NCBI RefSeq assembly: GCF_900115145.1
Contig: NZ_FOVL01000018.1
Span: forward strand, 1-64,000
Length of the DNA stretch: 64,000 bases
Source: Salegentibacter flavus
GTDB lineage: Bacteria; Bacteroidota; Bacteroidia; Flavobacteriales; Flavobacteriaceae
Direction of reading: 5' to 3'
This document shows positions 8,406 through 16,865 of this stretch, piece after piece. A model generated the notes under the pieces. That model was given only the letters and a program-made list of their open reading frames with translations, ran no database searches and was not told where the DNA came from. Numbering within the stretch: the stretch's first letter is position 1; each line of letters opens with the position of its first letter. Both the position numbers and the translations under genes were made by a program.

Positions 8406-8603
8406 TTAAGTTTCCTCAAAATAAAAAATAGCTTCTATGGGTAATTTAAAGAGTTTGGAAATTCTAAAAGCTGTTGGCAGACTGGGATCAAATTTCTCTT
8501 TTTCAATGGCATTAATCGTTTGTCGGGAAACACCAATAATATCAGCTAAGTCTTCCTGAGTATAGCTGTTTTCAGCCCGAAGCACTTTTAACTTGTTTTT
8601 CAT
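8406..8603 (-). CDS. XRE/Cro-type HTH regulator (YozG-like)
   Basis: 65 residues that are a complete minimal HTH_3 domain: LKVLRAENSYTQEDLADIIG, recognition helix SRQTINAIE, then PTAFRISKLF and a short IEAIFYFEE tail. Its ATG overlaps the stop of the upstream membrane protein by 4 bases (8600-8603), so both come from one mRNA. Such pairs of a tiny Cro-like repressor and a four-helix membrane protein are common; the HTH protein probably represses its own operon through sites near 9011-9060. Confidence 0.9.
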   Translation of the reverse strand: MKNKLKVLRAENSYTQEDLADIIGVSRQTINAIEKEKFDPSLPTAFRISKLFKLPIEAIFYFEET

Positions 8604-8992
8604 GTGTACCTTCTGGTATTAATAGTGACCAAGACTAAATAAGTTACTCCTATGAATATCACCAGGTTGCTTATTTCGGCATCAAAACCAATTAGATTGG
8701 TCGTGTCAAGCAAAGAATATGACAAGCCCACAACAACCGCTAATCCCAATGTTAAAGCCAGAGACTCTAAATGGATCTTGCGTTCCAGCTCATCAAAATT
8801 ATTAAATAATCTTCTGTTTGCGAAAATCATTAAAATTCCATGAACAAAGTTTACTGCTACGGCCAAAACTGTTAAAACACTGTGGTCATCCCAAATGTAC
8901 ATAGGCCCAAAAGCAGCAATTGCCATTGTGGCCACCCAACTCCACGTCCAGGCGGCAAGGGTGTAAAGATTTTTTTTTCGTTCCTTTTTCAT
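8600..8992 (-). CDS. small integral membrane protein paired with the XRE regulator
   Basis: 130 residues with four predicted helices (about 12-32, 38-57, 75-95, 105-122). A basic N-terminus (KKERKKN) suggests a cytoplasmic N-terminus. The central RRLFNNFDELERKIHLESLA loop is the only polar conserved-looking part and resembles the DUF2178-like proteins that co-occur with XRE genes. Function unknown. First gene of a two-gene operon; the putative promoter is at 9035-9042. Confidence 0.8.
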   Translation of the reverse strand: MKKERKKNLYTLAAWTWSWVATMAIAAFGPMYIWDDHSVLTVLAVAVNFVHGILMIFANRRLFNNFDELERKIHLESLALTLGLAVVVGLSYSLLDTTNLIGFDAEISNLVIFIGVTYLVLVTINTRRYT

Positions 8993-9010
8993 TTTGATGT
9001 AATTAATAGT

Positions 9011-9065
9011 TTACATTATGTAATGTTTGCTTTACAAAGTTACTGTAAAAAAACAAAATGTAAAG
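9011..9065 (-). promoter_or_regulatory. candidate promoter and operator of the membrane protein/XRE operon
   Basis: On the minus strand TAACTTTG (9035-9042) matches the Bacteroidota -7 element TAnnTTTG, 43 bp before the start codon. The perfect palindrome TTACATTATGTAA (9011-9023) lies just downstream, and TTTACA/TGTAAA half-sites recur at 9031, 9044 and 9058. This arrangement suits autorepression by the encoded HTH protein. No clear -33 TTG at N19 was found. Confidence 0.5.
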
Positions 9066-9289
9066 TCTTATTTACAAAATATTTAATAATAAAAAAGAGG
9101 CGGCCTGGATTTGGAACAATCTCCTGAATGTGTTAGCCTCCGTTCTGCCAAGCCCTCTCTTCTATAGCTACGCCATGTCTGACGAATTCGCGCAACAACA
9201 AAAAACACTTTCCCAAATACCCTCCGGAAATCTAATACTGTTAACCGCGAACCGAAATATTAAACCCGTCCTCAGTTTCGACTTCGGAG
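9066..9289. other. intergenic, no gene seen
   Basis: There is no supported ORF. A stretch CCTCAGTTTCGACTTCGG (9271-9288) recurs at 46342 and, inverted, near 56808 as the head of another repeat family, so this is probably a degraded fragment of it. Confidence 0.5.
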
Positions 9290-9455
9290 CCACTGCTGCG
9301 TGAGCTTTGACTCCGTAAAATCTGCGATTTCACAGCCTCGTGCCTGAGGTTTATTTAATTGGACCACGCTTTAAACCGTGGTCCAATATTAAAAATGAGC
9401 TTCTAAAAAAGCTTTTTAAAAACAGTAACTTTGGCAAAGTCAGGAAACTTTGAAG
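9290..9455 (+). repeat. dispersed palindromic repeat, copy E (best full-length copy)
   Basis: It shows the full module order: head CTGCTGCGTGAGCTTTGACT, the ATCTGCGATTTCACAGCCTC segment, palindrome GGACCACGCTTTAAACCGTG continuing to GTCC (9363-9386), the TTAAAAATGAGCTTCTAAAA segment, CTTTTTAAAAACAGTAACTT, and the tail hairpin CAAAGTCAGGAAACTTTG. It lies 27 bp before the next gene, so it would be in that gene's upstream region. Confidence 0.8.
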
Positions 9456-9481
9456 AAGGAATTAAATTGAAATGATCAAAT

Positions 9482-10207
9482 ATGACAGGAGGAAAAATAA
9501 TAATCGGGCTTTTTACCATTGCAATGATAAGTTGTAACTCGACAAAAAAAGAAACAAAAACATCTGAAACCTACTCCGACATAAAAATGGTTGGTGCAAT
9601 GAAAAACGTGATGTGGAAAGGGGAAATAGGAGATAGCATCCATCTTGATACAATTTCGGCCAAAAACGGACTTTACGGACTTGGACCAGAGAGCTATTTG
9701 ACCGGTGAGTTACTGATTAATAACGGGAAAAGCTACATTTCAAAGGTAACTTCTGATTCGACAATGACGGTAGAAAAAAGATTTGATGTTTCAGCACCTT
9801 TTTTCGTTTATGCCAACGTAATTGAATGGAATGAAATTGAATTACCTTCAAATGTTAAGACTATTCCAGAGTTAGAAAAGTTCATTGACGAAAAAACAAC
9901 TAATTACAAACGACCCTTTGCCTTCAAATTGCAAGGAAACGTATCCAAAGCGGTAATTCATATTCTCGATCTCCCGCAAGGAACGAAAGTATCTTCACCT
10001 GACGATGCTCATCAAGGACAAACGAACTACGAACTAACCGATGAAGAATCTGAAATCATTGGATTTTTCTCAACAGAACATAAAGGCGTTTTTACTCACC
10101 ACGACTCATTTTTACATATGCACCTTATAACAGAAGACGAAAGCAAGATGGGACATTTAGACATATTAAAAATTGGAAAAATGAAATTGTATCTGCCGAA
10201 AAAATAG
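9482..10207 (+). CDS. acetolactate-decarboxylase family lipoprotein
   Basis: 241 residues with a lipoprotein signal ending in C18 (IAMISC). The body matches alpha-acetolactate decarboxylase: LYGLGPESYLTGELLINNGK, VYANVIEW, PFAFKLQGNVSKAVIHI and the metal-binding C-terminus FLHMHLITEDESKMGHLD (HxH plus later H). The cytoplasmic BudA/AldC enzyme converts acetolactate to acetoin. Here the lipobox puts the domain in the periplasm or on the outer membrane, where acetolactate is not expected, so the natural substrate may differ. Neighbours give no acetoin pathway. Intact and monocistronic. Confidence 0.85.
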   Translation: MTGGKIIIGLFTIAMISCNSTKKETKTSETYSDIKMVGAMKNVMWKGEIGDSIHLDTISAKNGLYGLGPESYLTGELLINNGKSYISKVTSDSTMTVEKRFDVSAPFFVYANVIEWNEIELPSNVKTIPELEKFIDEKTTNYKRPFAFKLQGNVSKAVIHILDLPQGTKVSSPDDAHQGQTNYELTDEESEIIGFFSTEHKGVFTHHDSFLHMHLITEDESKMGHLDILKIGKMKLYLPKK

Positions 10208-10215
10208 TGTAAGCT

Positions 10216-10345
10216 CCCCTGTGCGAAGTCTCTGAACTCGTGCTATCTCAGGCTGTACGGCACAAAAATACCCCTGGAAGTCCCAGGACTTCAAAACGAT
10301 GTTGTTAGAAGGCTTCAGGCTTGGTGAACTGCTTAAGCTTTAAAT
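10216..10345 (+). repeat. dispersed palindromic repeat, copy F (partial)
   Basis: It contains GTGCGAAGTCTCTGAACTCG, TTGTACGGCAC-like GGCTGTACGGCACAAAAATA and the hairpin GAAGTCCCAGGACTTC (10277-10292), parallel to 4105-4160 of copy A. The GGACCACG palindrome module is missing. Confidence 0.65.
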
Positions 10346-10355
10346 ATAAAAATAG

Positions 10356-11114
10356 TTAATCTTCTTGTTCCTGCTTTTCTTCCCTTCTCTTTTGTTCTGT
10401 TACTGCGTTGCTGTGTTCTAAATCCCCGGTACTTCCTTCTTTGCGGTTTTCCAGCGATTGCAGAGTTTCAGTTTTGCCATAGAGAATTATAACATCCCCT
10501 TCTTTAATCTCTGTTTCGCCTTTTGGGGCTCCAATATATTTCCCATTCGGGCGCCTTACTCCCAGAACCCGAACCCCTTCGGCATCTAATTCTAACTTTT
10601 CCAAAGTTTTATTTGTTAGCCAATCTTCCTTTTTTATTTTGATTTCAGATACCCGATAATTCTCTTCCAGATGCAGTAAACTGTAGAAATCTTTTACATC
10701 AAGATAAGTATAGCGGCTCAAAGCTTTATCGATCAAAGAAGAAAGTTTCTGATCAATAAATTTGCTGCGTGACAGAGCAATTAGGAAGAACAAACCTGAA
10801 AAAAGCACAATAATTTCCGTAGAAAAAAATCCTGATTCTTCTATCGATATAAAACTGAAGATTACTGAAGATATAGTGGTAATTATTCCTGCGTTACCCA
10901 GAAAAATTAAAACAGTGAGAATTTTTCTTCTCACTGGATCGTTAACTACCAACTCAGATTCCTTGGTGGTAAACCCTACTCCCAAATAAGCAGATCTTGC
11001 CTGGAACTTAGCAGCCTCTTTAGAAAGGCCGGTATGAACAAGGGCTATTGTTCCAATACGGGTAGCAAGTATGGACAGCGTAATTATTACCAATAAAGAG
11101 ATTACAGCAGTCAT
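10356..11114 (-). CDS. membrane protein with C-terminal TrkA-C (RCK_C) domain
   Basis: 252 residues. Three hydrophobic helices lie at about 3-26, 65-90 and 98-115, then a linker (SKFIDQKLSSLIDKALSRYT), then a TrkA-C domain at ~150-225 with LELDAEGVRVLGVRRPNG, KYIGAPKGETEIKEGDVIIL and YGKTETLQSLE. The TrkA-C domain binds small ligands and gates cation transporters. There is no pore or RCK_N domain, so it is probably a regulatory or mechanosensing membrane protein of the Bacteroidota TrkA-C family. The tail is very acidic and basic (REEKQEQED). Monocistronic. Confidence 0.85.
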   Translation of the reverse strand: MTAVISLLVIITLSILATRIGTIALVHTGLSKEAAKFQARSAYLGVGFTTKESELVVNDPVRRKILTVLIFLGNAGIITTISSVIFSFISIEESGFFSTEIIVLFSGLFFLIALSRSKFIDQKLSSLIDKALSRYTYLDVKDFYSLLHLEENYRVSEIKIKKEDWLTNKTLEKLELDAEGVRVLGVRRPNGKYIGAPKGETEIKEGDVIILYGKTETLQSLENRKEGSTGDLEHSNAVTEQKRREEKQEQED

Positions 11115-11492
11115 CCGGGCGGTTTTTCACAGTTTTAACAGAAACCAGGGAGTTTTTTAGCGTCAAAATCTGAAAGATTATTTTGATTTTTCTTCCTCTT
11201 TTAAAGTTAAGGGCTTTTGGAAGAATATGAAAAATAAGGAAACTTTAATTGCTGAAAGAAGTAGAAACCTATGCACCTATATACATGAGTAGTAAAACTC
11301 CCGCTGCGTGAGCTTTGACTGCGTCGAATCTACAATTTCACGACCTCGCGCCCGCTGCAATCGCGACCGAAGTAATGAGTAACTGGAAAACCACATTTAA
11401 AAAAACGCAAGCCCCCTGCAGTATTTCCAGATTCAAACCCGCAGTATTTATCCGGATAAAAGGAGTACATTTCGAAATAACTCCGCAAACTG
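11115..11492. other. intergenic with repeat copy G at 11299-11357
   Basis: CCCGCTGCGTGAGCTTTGAC (11299) and ATCTACAATTTCACGACCTC plus GCGCCCGCTGC are the head modules of the dispersed repeat. The palindrome and tail modules are absent. An open frame across 11315-11500 is only the repeat read through and is not taken as a gene. Confidence 0.65.
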
Positions 11493-12791
11493 ATGTCTAA
11501 AAAATTACAGCGTTTACTACTTGTATTCTTTGCAAGTGGATTGCTTTCAATAGCGGGCTGGAGCAGCTTTCTGGTTTATAAATACTCTTCGGAAGCGGCA
11601 GAAATCAAAAAAGACTACAGCGAACTTAACAGCATTACCCACGGTATCCTGTCGGTTAATATCTGGAAGGATCATTTAACCAATATGGCCCTGAACCGTA
11701 TTGACGATTTTGAATTTACCGCTGAACAGGAAGATACGCTCGTCCTCCAGGTAGAGAACATTCTTACTACCGGAATCGATAAAGGGGATAGTTTGATTGA
11801 TCTAAAACAAAAGACTTTAAAAGGAAAACTGAGGAAATTTGCTGTAAAAGCGCTGGTTCCCGAAGAAAAGATCAGGGCCCTGGTTCCCATGTTTGCTCAG
11901 ACTATCGTGGATGAAATCCAGAAACCGGAGAATAAAGAAGCCCTAAAGTATGTCATAAAAAGCAAGCTGCAGGAATACAGCGATCTCACCCATGCAGATT
12001 CTGAGGTCGCCGTTTTGCGGCTGAATGCACTTTTTGATAAATACGGGGTAGCAGATCTGGAAGCTTTCAACCGGAAGATCCCGGAGGATCTCAGGGAACT
12101 GGAGGCACTAACCTACTTCCATACTTATATCCTCCTCGGGATAATCCTGCCTTTTGTTCTTCTTTGGTGGTTGTTAAGAAGGCGGAAGTCGCTACATACT
12201 CCTCTGTTCATCATCTCTGTATTGTTTTCATTAGTGTTGCTTTTTGCAGGCCTTACTGCCCCTATGATAGAAATAGATGCGCGTTTTCAGCAAGTGAACT
12301 TCCTGTTGATAGGAGAACAGATTAGCTTTAACAATCAGGTAATCTTCTTTCAAAGTAAAAGTATTCTTCAGGTGATTGGCATATTATTCGAAACGGGAAA
12401 GATAGATTCATACTTTGTAGGGATCCTTATTCTTGCCTTCAGTATTATTTTTCCCATTGCCAAACTCATTTCCACTCAAATCTACCTGGCAGGAAATAAA
12501 AAACTAAGGAAGAACAAGATTCTTAAATTCTTTGCATTTAAATCGGGGAAGTGGAGCATGGCAGATGTTTATGTTATCGCCGTATTCATGGCCTATATAG
12601 GCTTCCAGGGAATACTTGATCACCAGCTTTCAAATCTGAATATTGAAAATGAATCATTGGTAAGTATTTCCACCAATAAAACATCTTTGCAACCCGGATT
12701 CATCATTTTTATTGGCTTCGTCCTGTTTAGTTTGCTCCTTTCCAGTATTCTCAAAAAAATGACAGGTAAAAAAAAGAAAATTAAGAAATAA
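11493..12791 (+). CDS. PqiA-domain (paraquat-inducible protein A-like) membrane protein
   Basis: 432 residues. One N-terminal helix (10-30), a ~170-residue extracytoplasmic helical region, then about six helices from residue 207. The C-terminal part has the PqiA signatures AGLTAPMIEIDA, GKIDSYFVGILILAFSIIFP, KLISTQIYL and FKSGKWSMADVYVIAVFMAY. PqiA proteins are inner-membrane partners of MCE lipid-transport systems, but here no pqiB/mce gene is adjacent. It is probably an envelope-lipid or stress protein. The long periplasmic insert before the PqiA domain is a Bacteroidota feature. Confidence 0.85.
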   Translation: MSKKLQRLLLVFFASGLLSIAGWSSFLVYKYSSEAAEIKKDYSELNSITHGILSVNIWKDHLTNMALNRIDDFEFTAEQEDTLVLQVENILTTGIDKGDSLIDLKQKTLKGKLRKFAVKALVPEEKIRALVPMFAQTIVDEIQKPENKEALKYVIKSKLQEYSDLTHADSEVAVLRLNALFDKYGVADLEAFNRKIPEDLRELEALTYFHTYILLGIILPFVLLWWLLRRRKSLHTPLFIISVLFSLVLLFAGLTAPMIEIDARFQQVNFLLIGEQISFNNQVIFFQSKSILQVIGILFETGKIDSYFVGILILAFSIIFPIAKLISTQIYLAGNKKLRKNKILKFFAFKSGKWSMADVYVIAVFMAYIGFQGILDHQLSNLNIENESLVSISTNKTSLQPGFIIFIGFVLFSLLLSSILKKMTGKKKKIKK

Positions 12792-13158
12792 AGAGACTGG
12801 GAGGAACACATAAAAAACGCTTACACTAAACCCGCTGCGTGAGCTCTCACGACCTCGCGCCAGTAAATTTAATATTTTATCTACCTGGACCACGCTTTAA
12901 ACCCTGGTCCAGTTCTTAAAGCTCAAATTCTGAAAGACTTGATGCAGCGGTATGAAGAAGGGCAGGTTTCCAAAAATGGATTTTAAAATTTCAGAAAAAA
13001 TAAGTGCCTAATATTCGTGTATTCGTGGCTTTATAAAGCGAACAATTAACAGAACTAATGGATAGATGAATTCCCAAAAATTTTCGTGACTAATAGCCTT
13101 TTCTTAACAGAAATAAAGAGAAAAAATGTATCTTTTTAATCCAGTCTGTAACTAAAAA
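12792..13158. other. intergenic with repeat copy H at 12831-12955
   Basis: CCCGCTGCGTGAGCTCTCAC (head), CCTGGACCACGCTTTAAACC...CTGGTCC (12890-12913, palindrome with a G-to-C change in one arm) and the tail CTCAAATTCTGAAAGACTTG, then GCAGCGG. ATTCGTGTATTCGTGGC near 13013 is another short flavobacterial repeat type. The -7-like TATCTTTT at 13130 may drive the hydrolase gene. Confidence 0.6.
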
Positions 13159-13968
13159 ATGAAATCACAAGTGATCACTTTCTTTTCTATCATATTAATT
13201 CTGTACCTGCTTATTTGCATTTTAGGGTACTTTTTCCAGGAGAAAATGATCTTTTTACCCCAAACGCTGCCAAAGGATTACAGTTTTCAGCAATACGAAA
13301 ATTTCGAAGAGGGCACAGTGGAAATGCGGGATACTAAAAAGCTGCACGCCCTGTTATTCAGCGCAGAAGAGCCCAAAGGACTGGTCTTTTATCTCCACGG
13401 AAATGCTGGTTCTCTGGAAGGCTGGGGCAGCGTGGCCGAAACCTTTACAGCTCTAAATTATGATGTTTTCATCCCCGATTATCGTGGCTATGGCAAAAGC
13501 GAAGGTGCCATAACAAGTGAGGCTCAGCTGCATGAGGACATGCAGATGCTCTATGACGAATTAAAAGAAAAGTATCCTGAAAGCCAGATCATTGTGCTGG
13601 GGCATTCCATAGGCTCGGGAATGGCGGCAAGACTAGCCGCTGGGAACGATCCGAAACTGTTGATTCTGCAGGCGCCGCCTTACTCCCTGCCCGACCTGAC
13701 AAAAAATACGACGCCGCTACAGGTTTTTCCGTCATTCCTGCTCAGGTACAAATTAGAAACCGGAAAATATGTGTCAGCAGCCAAAATGCCGGTGGTGATC
13801 CTGCACGGAGATGAAGATGAAGTCGTCTATTATGGCTCCTCCCTGAAAATCCAGCAGCATTTTAAACCTGGAGATACCTTGATCACCCTGGAAGGTTTGG
13901 GGCATAATAATTTTTTAAGTACAGAGCGGTATAGAAAAGAAATCGCAAAAATTCTGGAGAGATATTAG
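13159..13968 (+). CDS. alpha/beta hydrolase, BEM46/ABHD13-like, membrane-anchored
   Basis: 269 residues. N-terminal helix at 7-27 without a cleavage site, so it is probably an anchor. The alpha/beta-hydrolase core has the oxyanion motif HGNAGS, the strand PDYRGYGKS, nucleophile S150 in GHSIGSG, acid D in ILHGDEDEVV and the last catalytic His in GLGHNNF. The substrate is unknown; this subgroup includes putative lipases and thioesterases. Monocistronic, with a short intergenic gap to the metalloprotease. Confidence 0.9.
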   Translation: MKSQVITFFSIILILYLLICILGYFFQEKMIFLPQTLPKDYSFQQYENFEEGTVEMRDTKKLHALLFSAEEPKGLVFYLHGNAGSLEGWGSVAETFTALNYDVFIPDYRGYGKSEGAITSEAQLHEDMQMLYDELKEKYPESQIIVLGHSIGSGMAARLAAGNDPKLLILQAPPYSLPDLTKNTTPLQVFPSFLLRYKLETGKYVSAAKMPVVILHGDEDEVVYYGSSLKIQQHFKPGDTLITLEGLGHNNFLSTERYRKEIAKILERY

Positions 13969-14134
13969 GTTCTAAGCAACAAGTATAGGGCCGGGGAAAA
14001 ACGGAAAAAGAAAAAAGATATGCCTTTGGTCGGGCTATAAATGGAACCATTCTGACTCAAAATCTCTTCGTACTCTAATTTCGTAATTATAACTTCATTC
14101 TCTATCTTGTAAACTTTAAAAATCCCATTTACCC

Positions 14135-16582
14135 ATGATAAAAAAAATACCGATGTACGGACTGCTTTTGGCGGTTGGCGTAAGTTGCCAAACCCAAAAA
14201 GGAGTATCGACACAAACAGATGAGGCCCCGGCTCAAAAAAAGACGCAGGATGACACCAAGCCTTACAACGAAGTAATCACTGCTGAAGCCACGAGCGATG
14301 AAGGCCTTTTTACCACCCATTTTGTAGCTGATAAGCTATATTTCGAAATTCCGCTGGAGATGCTGGAGAAAGACATGCTGCTGGTGAGTCGTATCGCCGG
14401 CGTGCCCACAGGTTTTGGAGGCGGATATATCAATGCCGGCTCCAAGGCCAACGAGCAGGTGGTTCGCTGGTCAAAAAGAGGCAACCATATCGACATGAAG
14501 GTGATTAGCTTCGAGAATGAAAGCGAAGAAGGTTCGCCTATTTACCAGTCGGTCGCCGCGAATAACTTCTTTCCTATCCTTTTCAGCTCAAAGATCGCAG
14601 CTTATAATGATGAAAGAACTTCTGCAGTAATTGAAGTGAGTGATCTTTTTAAAGAAGAAGTAACCGCCATTAACGGTGTATCGCCCGAACTACGGAAGCG
14701 CTACAAAGTGAAGAAACTGGATAAATCCCGCTCCTATATCGAATCGGCCAATGCTTTTCCAGAAAACATCGAGGTGAAGCACGTGATGACCTATGAAGCC
14801 GAGGAGCCACCCGAAAGAGACCAGGCTGGAACTATTACCATGATGATGAACCAGTCTATGATCCTGCTTCCCGAAGAGCAGATGCAACCGCGGCTGGCCG
14901 ACCATCGCGTGGGCTGGTTCACCACCCGAAAGTATGACTATAATTCCGATGAGCTAAAGAGTGATGACTACAGGATCATCAACCGCTGGCAGCTCGTTCC
15001 AAAAGATATTGAAGCTTACAAAAGGGGTGAGCTGGTAGAGCCAGTGGAGCCTATTGTATGGTATATCGATCCTGCCACGCCCGAGAAGTGGAGGCCTTAC
15101 TTCAGGCAGGGGATCGAAGATTGGAATGTAGCTTTTGAAGCTGCAGGTTTTAAAAATGCGGTGATCGCCAAAGATCCCCCCAGCAAAGAGGAAGATCCCG
15201 ATTTTAGCCCCGAAGATGTGCGCTACTCGGTAGTACGTTACGTGGCCAGCACCACACGGAATGCTATGGGGCCTTCGGTGACAGATCCGCGGACCGGGGA
15301 GATTATCGAGAGTGACATCATCTGGTATCACAACCACCTGCGTTCGTACAGGAACCGTTATATGATCGAGGCCGGGGCGCAGAAACCTTCGGCCCGTACC
15401 CTTAACACTCCAGAAGCGGAGATTGGGGAGATGATGCGCATGGTGATCGCGCACGAGGTGGGCCATGCCCTTGGTTTGCCTCACAACATGAAAGCCAGCG
15501 CGGCTTACCCAACAGATTCCCTGCGTTCTGCGAAATTTACCCAGAAGTATGGCCTAACGCCTTCCATTATGGATTACGCACGGGTGAACTATGTGGCACA
15601 GCCCGGGGATGAAGAGGTACGCTACATCAGGATGATGGGGCCTTACGACCTGTATGCGATCAACTGGGGTTACAGATATATTCCTGAAGCCGATTCTCCG
15701 CAGGAAGAAAAACCGATCCTAAGCCAGTGGATCCTGGAAAAGGCGGGAGATCCTGTTTATGAATTCGGAAACGGTTACGGCGGAATTGATCCGCAATCCC
15801 AAAGAGAAAGCCTTGGTGATGACCAGGTGAAAGCCAGTAAATACGGACTTGCCAACCTGAAAAAGGTGGTGCCAAATCTTGTGGAATGGACCTCAAAAGA
15901 CAATACCGATTATTCTGAATTAACTGAAGTCTATCGCGAACTCACCTATATGTGGAGAGGTTATGTTTCCCATGTGGTAGCCAACGTAGGCGGTGTCTAT
16001 GAAACCAGAAAAACAGCCGACCAGGAAGGAATCGTCTATACCCCGGTGCCTGAAGAAAAACAGAAATCTGCCGTGGCATTTTTAAATGAACACGCTTTTA
16101 CCACCCCGGAGTGGCTGTTGGATCGCGAACTACTGGAACGCATTGAGGCTACCGGCGCCATTGAGCGGGTACAGAGCCTTCAAAGCCGGGCACTGAATGA
16201 CCTTCTGGACGAAGGTCGCCTGCAGCGCATGATAAGCAATGAGCAGGTGAACGGGAATAAGGTTTACACCGCTGTTGAAATGATGAACGACCTTCGAAAA
16301 GGCATTTTTGAGGAGCTGTACAGGTCTCAGAAAGTAGATGCCTACAGAAGGAATATTCAGCGCGCCTATGTAGATGCCGCTGCAGAATATGTTCAGAATT
16401 TGAAAAAAGAGGAAAACAACGATGTAACTTCCACCGATATTATAGCGCTGATGCGCGGAGATCTTGAGCAATTAAGAAGAGATCTTAGAGCCAGGAGAAA
16501 CAGAACAAATGATCAACTGAGCGTATATCACTGGAATGATTTGATTGCAAGAATTAATACTGCTTTATCGGTTGATGCTTAA
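14135..16582 (+). CDS. secreted zinc-dependent metalloprotease (DUF5117/DUF4953 type)
   Basis: 815 residues with a lipoprotein-type signal (GLLLAVGVSC, lipobox C18). The catalytic zinc site is H440EVGHALGLPHNMKAS (HExxH plus third His H450) followed by the Met-turn region PSIMDYARVNYVAQPGD. The N-terminal half carries DUF5117 (VADKLYFEIPLEMLEKDMLL, GGGYINAGSKANEQ, VRWSKRGNHIDMK). The C-terminal half is a helical DUF4953 region. This family of large Bacteroidota metalloproteases is extracellular or periplasmic. Higher GC than its flanks and good codon use suggest high expression. A strong terminator follows at 16608. Confidence 0.93.
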   Translation: MIKKIPMYGLLLAVGVSCQTQKGVSTQTDEAPAQKKTQDDTKPYNEVITAEATSDEGLFTTHFVADKLYFEIPLEMLEKDMLLVSRIAGVPTGFGGGYINAGSKANEQVVRWSKRGNHIDMKVISFENESEEGSPIYQSVAANNFFPILFSSKIAAYNDERTSAVIEVSDLFKEEVTAINGVSPELRKRYKVKKLDKSRSYIESANAFPENIEVKHVMTYEAEEPPERDQAGTITMMMNQSMILLPEEQMQPRLADHRVGWFTTRKYDYNSDELKSDDYRIINRWQLVPKDIEAYKRGELVEPVEPIVWYIDPATPEKWRPYFRQGIEDWNVAFEAAGFKNAVIAKDPPSKEEDPDFSPEDVRYSVVRYVASTTRNAMGPSVTDPRTGEIIESDIIWYHNHLRSYRNRYMIEAGAQKPSARTLNTPEAEIGEMMRMVIAHEVGHALGLPHNMKASAAYPTDSLRSAKFTQKYGLTPSIMDYARVNYVAQPGDEEVRYIRMMGPYDLYAINWGYRYIPEADSPQEEKPILSQWILEKAGDPVYEFGNGYGGIDPQSQRESLGDDQVKASKYGLANLKKVVPNLVEWTSKDNTDYSELTEVYRELTYMWRGYVSHVVANVGGVYETRKTADQEGIVYTPVPEEKQKSAVAFLNEHAFTTPEWLLDRELLERIEATGAIERVQSLQSRALNDLLDEGRLQRMISNEQVNGNKVYTAVEMMNDLRKGIFEELYRSQKVDAYRRNIQRAYVDAAAEYVQNLKKEENNDVTSTDIIALMRGDLEQLRRDLRARRNRTNDQLSVYHWNDLIARINTALSVDA

Positions 16583-16607
16583 CTATAATATAAATAATTA
16601 AGACTAT

Positions 16608-16637
16608 TAAAAGCCCTGCAAATTGCGGGGCTTTTTT
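16608..16637 (+). terminator. rho-independent terminator of the metalloprotease gene
   Basis: AAAAGCCCTGC and GCGGGGCTTTTTT form an 11-bp stem over the loop AAATT, followed by T6, 26 nt after the stop codon. Confidence 0.9.
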
Positions 16638-16865
16638 ATACATTTCTTCAGAAGCAACGTGAATTCCAGGTTCTGTTTAAAAGGCTCAAATTCTGAAAAC
16701 TTTTCGAAACGCTAAAAGAGAACCCGAAACCCGGAACCGGTTCTCCTATCTTAAAGAATAAAGGTTTTTTTCGTATTTTTATAAGGACCAGCACCCTACA
16801 TAAAAGGAATAATATTTACGGCGAATTACGGCTTAAAATAACAGGTGCCATTACAACAAGAGGCT
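16638..16865. other. intergenic, weak repeat echo only
   Basis: AAGGCTCAAATTCTGAAAAC (16680) resembles the tail module of repeat copy H. No ORF or promoter could be assigned with confidence. Confidence 0.4.

Noticed and set aside
11315-11500. 61-codon ORF before the PqiA-like gene
   Set aside because: It reads through repeat copy G and overlaps the downstream start; no coding signal.
14954-15484. 176-codon minus-strand ORF inside the metalloprotease gene
   Set aside because: Shadow of a GC-rich coding frame; no family resemblance and fully inside a well-supported gene.
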